From contig JASLEF010000155.1 of assembly GCA_030151245.1 (NCBI GenBank), forward strand, positions 1 to 21,143: a stretch of 21,143 nt of DNA. Reading direction: 5' to 3'. Below are positions 7,840-15,548 of this stretch, in pieces (positions within the stretch are counted from its first letter, which is position 1; every line of letters begins with the position of its first letter). The notes under the pieces are model-generated. The model was given only the letters and a program-made list of their open reading frames with translations. It searched no databases and was not told the origin of the DNA. The DNA comes from Ignatzschineria sp. (GTDB lineage Bacteria > Pseudomonadota > Gammaproteobacteria > Cardiobacteriales > Wohlfahrtiimonadaceae). Position numbers and translations under genes: made by a program.

Positions 7840-8007
7840 TATTAAAAGCCTTATGAAGCAGGCTCAATTCTACAATATTCTATTCATAACCAGTGTTATT
7901 AGATCTGCTTTATTAAAACAAGAGTCTCTTTCAGGCTATAGACTCAGCTACAGCTTCTGTAGACAATCAGAACAATTATACGTGTTTACAGAGGAAAGGC
8001 GCTGACT

Positions 8008-8036
8008 TTGACGAATTTGTTATTTTTTTATCTGAT
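8008..8036 (+). promoter_or_regulatory. Candidate promoter of the 8138 gene
   Basis: TTGACG (8008-8013) and TCTGAT (8031-8036) are 17 bases apart. A second pair, TTGGTT (8039-8044) and TACAAT (8062-8067), is also 17 bases apart. Either could serve the plus-strand gene; the first has the better -35 and the second the better -10. Confidence 0.4.
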
Positions 8037-8137
8037 CTTTGGTTTTAACGGCGTAAAGACGTACAATTGATCTCAACTTATAAAAACAAGCCTATGATAC
8101 TTTATCGACAAATTTACTAATACTAAGCGGAACTTCC

Positions 8138-9040
8138 ATGGAAAATAGATTACGTACTATCGATCTTGCGGTTGTGATTCAACATGATGCAAAACAAGAA
8201 GAAAAACCTGTCTACCTTAATAAAGATGATGCCACTGAATTACTCCATACTATCGGGCAAAATATCGCGCAATATTACCCTCAAATAAAAGAGTATGGTT
8301 TAATTGGGATTGGGGCCATCTATCACTTACATCAGATCATCCGCCCGGGTTTTCCTATCTATACACAGTTATTTGAGCTTTCCAAAATTCGTTTTAGAGC
8401 GAATAATTTCAAACCCCTTATTATCGGTATCGGTACCACAGATGAGGAATTTGAAATTTCTCACTTTAATAAAGAGGTCAATGATTTCCCTGATGTTCTC
8501 GAAGTCCTGCCATTTACAGTCGTTATGCCGGAAACGATAGAATCTGAGGCTTTTATAAAGCTATTAGAATCAGAACTGATTACCAAAGCTCACCTTAATG
8601 GCAAAGTCATCGAAGACTTTAATAGTGCTTTCGAGCAAAATATTCAAAATATGTCTATCGTTACCCTTGCGGACCTCAATGGGCTATTTGCTTCGCAATT
8701 GATTCAGATTGGCTTAGAAGAGCTCTGGGAAATTATGCAAGCTGTTATCTTTAATCAAACAGAAAAGCTGCATACTCTTGGTAGTGGGCATATTATGTAC
8801 TGGAAGCTAGATGAAGTTGCTTTTTATGCGGCTCATCCTTCAATCTATGAAGAAGCGATGAGTGACTATGTCCAGGACTATGAGACATATGCGCTCACAA
8901 CAATGCGCTTAGAACATCTATTTAAAATGCATAAAATCCCCTATCAAAAATTTGAGGTCATGGATCCGACATTCTTCAAAGGCGAGATGACGATCGACAA
9001 GGCACGAGCCCAGCTCACAACACATATAAAAGCGCTTTAA
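8138..9040 (+). CDS. Protein of unknown function, 300 residues
   Basis: I do not recognise this protein. It starts MENRLRTIDLAVVIQHDAKQ, has no signal peptide and no membrane helix, and looks like a soluble, acidic, mixed alpha/beta cytoplasmic protein. Visible features are a short beta-like stretch with glycines (GLIGIGAIYHLHQI, near 64-77), a second such stretch (LIIGIGTTDEEFEI, near 94-107), an acidic central part, and a Tyr/Met/His-rich final third (YEEAMSDYVQDYETYALTTMRLEHLFKMH is split by no clear domain border). Codon use and base composition match its neighbours, so recent transfer is not suggested. It stands alone: macA is divergent and secA convergent. The ATG is preceded by a weak AGCGGAA. 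The coding call is firm; the role is open. Confidence 0.85.
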   Translation: MENRLRTIDLAVVIQHDAKQEEKPVYLNKDDATELLHTIGQNIAQYYPQIKEYGLIGIGAIYHLHQIIRPGFPIYTQLFELSKIRFRANNFKPLIIGIGTTDEEFEISHFNKEVNDFPDVLEVLPFTVVMPETIESEAFIKLLESELITKAHLNGKVIEDFNSAFEQNIQNMSIVTLADLNGLFASQLIQIGLEELWEIMQAVIFNQTEKLHTLGSGHIMYWKLDEVAFYAAHPSIYEEAMSDYVQDYETYALTTMRLEHLFKMHKIPYQKFEVMDPTFFKGEMTIDKARAQLTTHIKAL

Positions 9041-9295
9041 TTGTCATCATCATAATAATGAAATCGGTTTAAAATTGTCCTATACACTATCTAGGAGTTG
9101 TTGGACATTGAAAATATTGATCACGATAACTTACTGAAAAATATATTTGTATTGAGCATGATGAGACTTAAGCGACACTTAATAGTATGGATATATATCA
9201 TCAAAAAAACAGCAAGTTATCTAATTACATTCAATAGAAGCTTTCAAAACATATTACGACAGACCGGCTCTCGGAGAAGAATAAATTTTGCATGC

Positions 9296-9363
9296 GCTGA
9301 TGCTTTATCTTGATGCGTAATGGTAGATATTCTTGAAACGAAATAACCATACAGAGCATCAGC
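9296..9363. other. Nested stem-loop, possible structured RNA
   Basis: GCTGATGCT (9296-9304) is perfectly complementary to AGCATCAGC (9355-9363). Inside it, ATGGT (9320-9324) pairs with ACCAT (9346-9350), extended by GT/AC across one bulged A. There is no T-run next to the outer stem on either strand. It might be a small RNA or the structured 3' end of the 8138 transcript. Confidence 0.35.
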
Positions 9364-9383
9364 AATTAAAAAAAGAAAGCCAT

Positions 9384-9414
9384 AAAAAAACCTCGAAGGA
9401 AGATTCCTTCGAGG
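9384..9414 (-). terminator. Intrinsic terminator of secA
   Basis: CCTCGAAGGA (9391-9400), loop AGAT, TCCTTCGAGG (9405-9414) is a perfect 10-bp stem. It is followed on the reverse strand by seven T (9384-9390). It lies about 25 bases after the secA stop. Confidence 0.93.
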
Positions 9415-9439
9415 TTTCATTGAAATTAATGATTACTAT

Positions 9440-12238
9440 TTAAAGTTTACCATGGCAGTTCTTAAACTTCGCACCAGAACCACAAGGGCAGCTATCATTA
9501 CGACCTACATGGAATAGATCATGTTCTTCTTCATTTAACTCTATAGCACCATGACAGAGATCATAGGGCTTTCCTGAGCCACAAGGACACACTTCACCTT
9601 CTTCACTAATATTACCAATCTCATCAGCTAAACGCTCAAGATCTTCCATATTAGTCACTGAACCTTGAATCACTTTCTCTTCACGTTTCATCGGTGCTTC
9701 AAGTGTTTCCGTCATCTCTTCAGCAGGTGCTTCCACACGAATCACAATATTACTTAAGAAACGAATTGTTTTATAGTGAATCTGGTCTAGCATCTCCTCA
9801 AAAAGTATAAATGATTCACGCTTATACTCTTGCTCAGGGCGGCGTTGCCCATAAGCTCGTAGTTGAATTCCCTGACGCAAGTAATCCATTGCCGCCAGAT
9901 GCTCTTTCCACTGACCATCTAACACTTCAAGTAACACTGATTTTTCAAAGCGTCTAAATTGTGTAGGATCAGTACTAACATTCGCCTGCTCCTCTTTCTC
10001 AGCATAAAGACGCTCGCTCTCTAACAATACCGCATCATAAATCTCTTCTTCAGTAATATTAGGATTATCCGCAAGTTTTTTCTCAAAGTCGATCTCAATA
10101 CGGAACTCATTCGCAAGAATCTCGGTCAGCCCTTTAAGATCCCACTGCTCAGCGTAACTTTGTGGGGGAATATACTTTCCAATTAAGTCACTAAATACTT
10201 GCTCACGCATCATTTTCACAGCATTAGTAATATCTGATGCTCTCAAAATATCATCACGTTGTTGATAAACGATTTTACGTTGATCATTCGCAATATCATC
10301 ATATTGTAGAAGATTTTTACGAATATCAAAGTTGTGACCTTCTACTTTACGCTGCGCATTTTCAATGGAACGTGTAATCATACGATGCTCAAGCGCTTCA
10401 CCATTCCCCATTCCTAAGCTTTCCATGATACCGCGCATTTTAGGATTCATAAAAATACGCATTAAATGGTCATCAAGCGATAGATAGAACCGGGAAGACC
10501 CCACATCTCCTTGACGCCCTGAACGACCACGAAGCTGATTATCAATACGACGGGATTCATGACGCTCTGTGCCAATAATATGTAAGCCACCTAATTCCAA
10601 AACTTCTTTTTGGCGTTCTTTGGCTCTTAAACGAATATTTTCTAAATCTGTTTCTGTTGCATTAGGGTTAGTTTCGAGGAACAGCTCTTCTTCAAGCTTC
10701 ACGTTTCCACCTAACACGATATCTGTACCACGTCCCGCCATGTTCGTTGCAATAGTGATAGCCCCAGGAATACCTGCTCGTCCTACAACATATGCTTCAC
10801 GCTCATGCTGCTTCGCATTCAATACTTCATGTGGGATGTTTTGTGCTTTTAAGATATCCGAAATGAGCTCTGATACTTCTACCGATGCAGTTCCCACTAA
10901 GACTGGTTGCTTACGCTCATAGCAGTCCAGAATATCCTTCACAATCGCATCATACTTCTCTTTTTGTGTGAGATAGATGAGATCACCATAATCTTTACGC
11001 TGGACCGGGCGATGGGTTGGAATCACCACAACTTCCAAACCATAAATTTCTAAAAACTCTGGAGCTTCCGTATCAGCAGTTCCCGTCATGCCTGATAGTT
11101 TTTCATAAATACGGAAATAGTTCTGGAACGTGATAGAGGCCAGCGTTTGGTTTTCTGGTTTAACTTCCACCCCTTCTTTTACTTCAATTGCTTGATGTAG
11201 CCCATCAGACCAGCGACGACCTGCTAATGTGCGCCCGGTATGCTCATCAACAATCACAATCTCACCATTTGCAACGATATAATCAACATCTCGTTGGAAA
11301 ATATAATGAGCTCGCAAGCAGTTATCAACGTGGTGATAGAGCTTCAAGTTATTGCTATCGTAAAGACTATCTCCCTCTTTCAAGAGTCCCGCTTCAACCA
11401 ATAATCCTTCTAAATGCTGATGCCCTTCTTCCGTCAAGTTTACTTGCTTATCTTTTTCATTAATCTCAAAGTCAGCAGGACCATCTTTCGTCGGCTTATG
11501 AAGATTAGGGATCAACTTATTGACAGCATGATAAAGATCAGCACCGCCTTCAACAGGCCCCGAAATAATCAAAGGGGTTCTAGCTTCATCAATTAAGATG
11601 GAGTCGACCTCATCAATGACCGCAAAATAGAGAGGTCTTTGAACCTTTTGGCTCATATCAAAGACCATATTGTCACGTAGATAGTCAAAGCCTAACTCGT
11701 TGTTAGTCGCATAGGAAATATCTGCCTCATAGGCAGCTTTTTTCTCTGGTAATGATTGATTTGAGACAATCACGCCCACACTTAACCCTAAATAGTTATA
11801 AACTTGTCCCATCCACTCCGCATCACGGCGAGCAAGATAATCATTCACTGTCACAACATGCACACCTTTACCTGCAAGTGCGTTTAGGTAAACAGCAAGT
11901 GTTGCTACTAATGTTTTACCCTCTCCCGTTCTCATCTCGGCAATTCGTCCTTTATGGAGCATATAACCACCGATCAACTGGACATCGTAGTGACGCATTC
12001 CCATCACACGACTAGACGCTTCACGCATCGTCGCAAATGCTTCGGGTAAAAGGTCATCTAAAGTTTCGCCATTTTTGAGACGATCTCTTAAGAGATTGGT
12101 TTGACCCTTCAATTCCTCTTCCGACATTCCACGCATTTTTTCTTCTAGTGCGTTAACTTGCGCTACATAACGCATGGCTTCTTTGATCATACGATCATTA
12201 CGTGTACCAAAGATTTTTCGGATCAATTTATTAATCAT
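9440..12238 (-). CDS. secA: Preprotein translocase ATPase SecA with two zinc-binding tails
   Basis: SecA pushes unfolded preproteins through SecYEG using ATP. Walker A MRTGEGKT is at 102-109, and the DEAD-like box with its neighbours reads VIDEVDSILIDEARTPLIISG near 210-230. The preprotein cross-linking domain, NBD2 (GRGTDIVLGGN, ERHESRRIDNQLRGRSGRQGD) and the helical scaffold follow in order. The 932-residue length exceeds the usual ~900. The excess comes from the tail, which has two complete CxCx8CH motifs: C884/C886/C895/H896 and C917/C919/C928/H929. E. coli SecA has one, used for zinc and SecB/ribosome binding. The ATG follows AAAGG by six bases. No secM is seen upstream. Downstream is a strong terminator, so the gene is probably monocistronic. 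Confidence 0.98.
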   Translation of the reverse strand: MINKLIRKIFGTRNDRMIKEAMRYVAQVNALEEKMRGMSEEELKGQTNLLRDRLKNGETLDDLLPEAFATMREASSRVMGMRHYDVQLIGGYMLHKGRIAEMRTGEGKTLVATLAVYLNALAGKGVHVVTVNDYLARRDAEWMGQVYNYLGLSVGVIVSNQSLPEKKAAYEADISYATNNELGFDYLRDNMVFDMSQKVQRPLYFAVIDEVDSILIDEARTPLIISGPVEGGADLYHAVNKLIPNLHKPTKDGPADFEINEKDKQVNLTEEGHQHLEGLLVEAGLLKEGDSLYDSNNLKLYHHVDNCLRAHYIFQRDVDYIVANGEIVIVDEHTGRTLAGRRWSDGLHQAIEVKEGVEVKPENQTLASITFQNYFRIYEKLSGMTGTADTEAPEFLEIYGLEVVVIPTHRPVQRKDYGDLIYLTQKEKYDAIVKDILDCYERKQPVLVGTASVEVSELISDILKAQNIPHEVLNAKQHEREAYVVGRAGIPGAITIATNMAGRGTDIVLGGNVKLEEELFLETNPNATETDLENIRLRAKERQKEVLELGGLHIIGTERHESRRIDNQLRGRSGRQGDVGSSRFYLSLDDHLMRIFMNPKMRGIMESLGMGNGEALEHRMITRSIENAQRKVEGHNFDIRKNLLQYDDIANDQRKIVYQQRDDILRASDITNAVKMMREQVFSDLIGKYIPPQSYAEQWDLKGLTEILANEFRIEIDFEKKLADNPNITEEEIYDAVLLESERLYAEKEEQANVSTDPTQFRRFEKSVLLEVLDGQWKEHLAAMDYLRQGIQLRAYGQRRPEQEYKRESFILFEEMLDQIHYKTIRFLSNIVIRVEAPAEEMTETLEAPMKREEKVIQGSVTNMEDLERLADEIGNISEEGEVCPCGSGKPYDLCHGAIELNEEEHDLFHVGRNDSCPCGSGAKFKNCHGKL

Positions 12239-12537
12239 CTGAGACCTTTAACCAATTCAAAGTTGCAATCTAATAATTATGTAATTTGATTAAATCCTTT
12301 TAATATCATTCAACTTAATATCTACTTGATTCAATCTTTTTACTATTTAAAGATAAGTTTAAGATAAAATTTTTAAAACTAAATTTTTAAAACTAAAAAT
12401 AAGCTAAGAAAAACTGTTTAGATTAAAATTTATTCTAATGTGGCAAATATGCGATACTCTGCAATATTTTTATAAGCACACTATAGTACATGATTTCGCT
12501 ATCAATTTTAATTGCTAATTGTCAATATGGGGTAAAT
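12239..12537. other. 299-base AT-rich secA upstream region
   Basis: It must carry the secA promoter and the proB 3' end. It includes an exact tandem pair of AAATTTTTAAAACT (12367-12380 and 12381-12394). No secM-like leader ORF, no clear proB terminator and no unambiguous promoter pair were found. Confidence 0.5.
12367..12394. repeat. 14-bp exact tandem duplication
   Basis: AAATTTTTAAAACT is present twice with no spacer, about 130 bases upstream of secA. It may be a UP-element-like AT block or a simple slippage product. Confidence 0.7.
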
Positions 12538-13668
12538 TTATTGAGTTTCAACCCAGTTATTACGATGAATTAATTCATCAGCAATGATATACCCCAATTT
12601 ATCGACGATTTGGTGAGAGGGAGTGCGCAAAATACTCTCAACTTCTAGTGCATGATAATTTGTCAATCCTCGACCGATCTCTTTTCCCGAAGGGTCAAGA
12701 CAGACGATAATATCCCCACGATCAAAAGCTCCTTCTACAGCGGTTACACCTATAGGAAGCAGACTTTTGCCATCCTCTAAAAGCGCTTTAACCGCACCAG
12801 CATCAATCGTAATACGCCCTTTAATCTGTTTCTGCCCTAAAATCCAACGTTTTTTTGCTGTAATTCTAGAACCATCTGCATTAAGTTTTGTCCCTACTTG
12901 TACTCCTTTAGCAATATCCACTAAGGCATTCTCACGATCCCCTTTCACAATATAAGTGGTAGTACCAGAAGTCGCCGCAATATGAGAGGCCATAATTTTA
13001 GTATACATCCCTCCCGTTCCAAAACGCCCACCTTCACTCGTCACCATCCCTAATAAACGCTCGTCATGCGCATCTGCTTCTTGAATCATTTTTGCATCAG
13101 GATTTTTACGAGGATCAGCTTCATAAACACCCTCTTGATCCGTTAAAATCACATAGACATCTGCTTCTATAAGACTTGCAACTAAAGCCCCCAAAGTGTC
13201 ATTATCACCAAACTTAATTTCCGAAAATGAGATGGTATCATTCTCATTAATCACAGGCACTGCATTATAATCAAGCAACGTATTGATGGTGTTTTTAATA
13301 TTAAGATAGCGCTGGCGATCAGAGGCATCTTCATGTGTTAAGAGTATTTGCCCCACATTTAATGCAAAGGGTGCAAAACCTTTCGTCCACGCATTAACAA
13401 GAGCTGATTGTCCAACTGAGGCCGCGGCCTGAAGTTCATTTAAAAATTGCGGTCGCTCTTGCCACTTCAGAAGCTTCATTCCTTCTGCAACTGCCCCTGA
13501 CGAGACAACCACCACATCAATCCCCAGCTTTTGTAGCGCATTAATTTGTTCACACCAGTGATGTACACGCGCTTCATCAACACCTTGACCATCATTAGTG
13601 ATCATGGCGCTCCCAATTTTAACGACCCAGGTATTCTTCTCCGTACTTCTATCCGCAGCTTTTGTCAT
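12538..13668 (-). CDS. proB: Glutamate 5-kinase
   Basis: ProB phosphorylates glutamate to gamma-glutamyl phosphate, the first and feedback-controlled step of proline synthesis, in the cytoplasm. The amino-acid kinase domain spans about 12-265: WVVKIGSAMIT (Lys17 region), VVVVSSGAVAEG (52-64), INENDTISF, KFGDNDTLGALVA and GTGGMYTKI. A PUA domain follows at roughly 285-365 (GRITIDAGAVKALLEDGKSLLPIGV onward, interrupted by no gap). Length 376 is close to the E. coli 367. proA is not adjacent, unlike in many gammaproteobacteria. The gene is divergent from leuC, and an operator-like dyad (13718-13734) lies 50 bases upstream of its ATG. Confidence 0.97.
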   Translation of the reverse strand: MTKAADRSTEKNTWVVKIGSAMITNDGQGVDEARVHHWCEQINALQKLGIDVVVVSSGAVAEGMKLLKWQERPQFLNELQAAASVGQSALVNAWTKGFAPFALNVGQILLTHEDASDRQRYLNIKNTINTLLDYNAVPVINENDTISFSEIKFGDNDTLGALVASLIEADVYVILTDQEGVYEADPRKNPDAKMIQEADAHDERLLGMVTSEGGRFGTGGMYTKIMASHIAATSGTTTYIVKGDRENALVDIAKGVQVGTKLNADGSRITAKKRWILGQKQIKGRITIDAGAVKALLEDGKSLLPIGVTAVEGAFDRGDIIVCLDPSGKEIGRGLTNYHALEVESILRTPSHQIVDKLGYIIADELIHRNNWVETQ

Positions 13669-13717
13669 AAATCATTCACACTTTATAAAATTAATAACTG
13701 TTTTACTTAAATAGATG

Positions 13718-13734
13718 GGTGCTATTCTAGCACC
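13718..13734. promoter_or_regulatory. Operator-like dyad between proB and leuC
   Basis: GGTGCTA, TTC, TAGCACC is a perfect 17-base palindrome with a 3-base centre. It lies just upstream of a perfect plus-strand TATAAT (13755-13760) and 50 bases upstream of the proB ATG, so a bound regulator could influence either direction. No T-run follows it. The binding protein is unknown. Confidence 0.5.
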
Positions 13735-13844
13735 TTGGTGATTTTATCTGTTAATATAATCAGAATGTATGCAGATGTTGTATCAGAGTGCGTAAAATGA
13801 TAAAAAATTACTCGTATTTCACATCATAACGAGACACTTTACAC

Positions 13845-13865
13845 AGATCTTTTACCCAAAGATCT
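13845..13865 (+). promoter_or_regulatory. Hairpin in the leuC leader
   Basis: AGATCTTT (13845-13852), loop TACCC, AAAGATCT (13858-13865) is a perfect 8-bp stem with a 5-base loop, just before the T-rich hairpin at 13872-13900. It would be transcribed if leuC starts near 13767. Its role is unknown. Confidence 0.45.
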
Positions 13866-13871
13866 CATATC

Positions 13872-13900
13872 AAAAAACGACTCCAAAAGAGAGTTTTTTT
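13872..13900 (+). terminator. Possible weak terminator or attenuator in the leuC leader
   Basis: AAAAAAC (13872-13878) and CTC (13881-13883) pair with GAG (13889-13891) and GTTTTTT (13893-13899) around a CAAAA loop, ending in seven T. The GC content is low and there is an internal bulge, so efficiency is doubtful. If real, it would act before leuC. Confidence 0.3.
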
Positions 13901-14067
13901 AAGCATTATCTTCAACCATAAGAACGCTTTTCACATAACGCAGGTGTATATTAAGAGACTTTTGGAGGAATCTTGATATCTTATTTATGCAGCGAACAAC
14001 GCTAATCAATAAATAACAAAAATTCATTTAACGACCTCTCTCAACGACTGTGACGAAATATTTTATC

Positions 14068-14093
14068 GAGGTTGATCAATTCTAATCAACCTC
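14068..14093 (+). promoter_or_regulatory. Hairpin 30 bases before leuC
   Basis: GAGGTTGAT (14068-14076) and ATCAACCTC (14085-14093) form a perfect 9-bp stem with an 8-base loop. CGACCTC at 14032-14038 could pair instead with GAGGTTG at 14068-14074 (one G-U pair), so two exclusive folds are possible. There is no T-run after the stem. Confidence 0.4.
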
Positions 14094-14123
14094 ACTAATA
14101 AATAAGAAGATAGTGGATATAAA

Positions 14124-15530
14124 ATGATAGCAAAAACACTTTACGAAAAGATTTGGGATGATCATGTCGTACGTACAGAAGAAGATGGTACGGCATTACT
14201 CTACATTGACAGGCACATCATTCATGAAGTCACCAGTGCGCAGGCATTTGAGGGCTTAGAAAAAGCCGGTCGTAAACTGTGGCGTAAAAACTCTATTGTG
14301 GCGATGGCAGATCACAATACGCCAACAACTAGCGATATTGATAATATTGCAGATCCTATTGCTCGCCTGCAAGTTGATACACTCCATAAAAATGCTACTG
14401 CCCACAATCTTGCTTACTTTCCAATTGGTGATGCACGTCGCGGAATTGTCCACGTTGCAGGTCCAGAACAAGGCGCTACATTGCCAGGAATGACGATTGT
14501 TTGCGGAGATTCTCATACAGCCACTCACGGTGCTTTTGGAGCGATTGCTTTTGGGATCGGCACGAGTGAAGTTGAACATGTAATGGCAACAAGTTGCTTA
14601 GTCCAAAAGAAATCCAAAACCATGAAAATTGAGGTGACTGGAGAATTAAGTCCTAATGTCACAGCTAAAGATCTAATTTTGGCTATTATTGGTCAAATTG
14701 GTACCGCTGGAGGAACTGGCTACGCTATTGAATTTAGTGGCGAGGCAGTACGAAATCTTTCAATGGAAGGTCGAATGACAATGTGCAATATGGCAATTGA
14801 AGCCGGAGCACGCGTTGGGCTTGTGGGCGTAGACCAAACAACGATTGATTATGTCAAAGGTCGTCCTTTTGCGCCGCAAGCACAAGATTGGGATCAAGCC
14901 GTTGCTTACTGGAATACGCTGCATACGGATGAAGGGGCACAGTTTGATAAAGTCATCACCATTGATGCCTCACAAGTAGAGCCGCAAGTCAGCTGGGGAA
15001 CGAGTCCTGAGATGGTGATAGGTATTAATGCCCTGATTCCAGATCCGGCAAAAGCTGCAACGCCTGTACAAAAAGAGAGCATTGAAAAAGCCTTAAAATA
15101 TATGGGCTTGAAAGCGAATCAATCGCCGAAAGATATTCAGATCGATAAAGTCTTTATCGGCTCATGCACCAACTCACGTATCGAAGATATTCGTGATGCG
15201 GCAAGAATGGTCGAAGGCAAAAAGAAAGCAGATAACGTGAAGCTTGCGATGATCGTTCCGGGTTCTGGCCTGGTGAAAGCACAAGCAGAGAAAGAAGGTC
15301 TTGATAAGATCTTCATTGAAGCCGGTTTTGAATGGCGTGAGCCTGGGTGCTCGATGTGTTTAGCGATGAACCCAGATAGACTTGAGCCTTATGAGCACTG
15401 TGCTTCGACTTCAAACCGAAACTTTGAAGGACGCCAAGGCGCATCAGGTCGTACTCACTTAGTGAGCCCTGCAATGGCGGCAGCGGCTGCGATTGCTGGC
15501 CATTTTGTTGATATTCGTGAATTGAACTAA
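14124..15530 (+). CDS. leuC: 3-isopropylmalate dehydratase large subunit
   Basis: With LeuD this enzyme isomerises 2-isopropylmalate to 3-isopropylmalate in leucine synthesis, using a 4Fe-4S cluster as an aconitase relative. The cluster cysteines are C348 (GSCTNSR), C409 and C412 (GCSMCLAMNPD). Active-site stretches include GDSHTATHGAFGAIAFGIGTSEVEHV in the first third, seen as consecutive family motifs, and FEGRQGASGRTHL near the end. The 468-residue length is standard. It begins MIAKTLYEKIWDDHVV, as in other LeuC proteins; the ribosome binding site before the ATG is weak. leuD follows 18 bases later. leuA and leuB are not in the window, so the leucine pathway genes are split in this genome or lie elsewhere. 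Confidence 0.98.
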   Translation: MIAKTLYEKIWDDHVVRTEEDGTALLYIDRHIIHEVTSAQAFEGLEKAGRKLWRKNSIVAMADHNTPTTSDIDNIADPIARLQVDTLHKNATAHNLAYFPIGDARRGIVHVAGPEQGATLPGMTIVCGDSHTATHGAFGAIAFGIGTSEVEHVMATSCLVQKKSKTMKIEVTGELSPNVTAKDLILAIIGQIGTAGGTGYAIEFSGEAVRNLSMEGRMTMCNMAIEAGARVGLVGVDQTTIDYVKGRPFAPQAQDWDQAVAYWNTLHTDEGAQFDKVITIDASQVEPQVSWGTSPEMVIGINALIPDPAKAATPVQKESIEKALKYMGLKANQSPKDIQIDKVFIGSCTNSRIEDIRDAARMVEGKKKADNVKLAMIVPGSGLVKAQAEKEGLDKIFIEAGFEWREPGCSMCLAMNPDRLEPYEHCASTSNRNFEGRQGASGRTHLVSPAMAAAAAIAGHFVDIRELN

Positions 15531-15548
15531 GGAAGGAGTGATTAAATT

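Larger units (their letters stand above)
7649..8137. other. 489-base divergent intergenic region between macA and the 8138 gene
   Basis: This region must hold the control signals of two divergent genes. It contains CTTAAGTCC direct repeats (7820-7839), two adjacent hairpins (7922-7962) and a plausible plus-strand promoter (8008-8036). No ORF of note and no tRNA were seen. Confidence 0.6.
9041..9439. other. Intergenic region between the convergent 8138 gene and secA
   Basis: It holds a nested inverted repeat at 9296-9363 and the secA terminator at 9384-9414. A 71-codon TTG-initiated frame at 9098-9313 has AGGAG abutting the start and no protein-like conservation pattern, so it is not called. 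No clear terminator for the plus-strand 8138 gene was seen except possibly the secA stem acting in the opposite direction. Confidence 0.55.
13669..14123. other. 455-base divergent region between proB and leuC
   Basis: It contains a perfect 7-bp dyad with a 3-base centre (13718-13734), a perfect TATAAT on the plus strand (13755-13760), and three hairpins on the leuC side: 13845-13865, 13872-13900 (with T7) and 14068-14093. If transcription starts near 13767, the leuC leader is about 355 bases long. No leucine-rich leader peptide was found. Confidence 0.55.

Noticed and set aside
9098..9313. 71-codon TTG-initiated frame after the 8138 gene
   Set aside because: AGGAG touches the start codon with no spacing, there is no ATG alternative, the composition is AT-driven, and the end overlaps the nested stem-loop.
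10569..10922. 117-codon plus-strand frame inside secA
   Set aside because: It is antisense to conserved SecA NBD2 motifs.
12239..12537. A secM-like arrest leader upstream of secA
   Set aside because: No minus-strand ORF with a signal sequence exists in this gap.
13797..13829. Leader peptide MIKNYSYFTS as a leucine attenuator peptide
   Set aside because: It contains no leucine codon and has no proper ribosome binding site.
13973..14005. TTG-initiated 10-codon leader (MISYLCSEQR) behind GGAGG
   Set aside because: Only one leucine codon, the spacing of four bases is short, and no terminator hairpin follows directly.
14256..14579. 107-codon minus-strand frame inside leuC
   Set aside because: It is antisense to conserved LeuC active-site sequence; its openness follows from leuC codon use.
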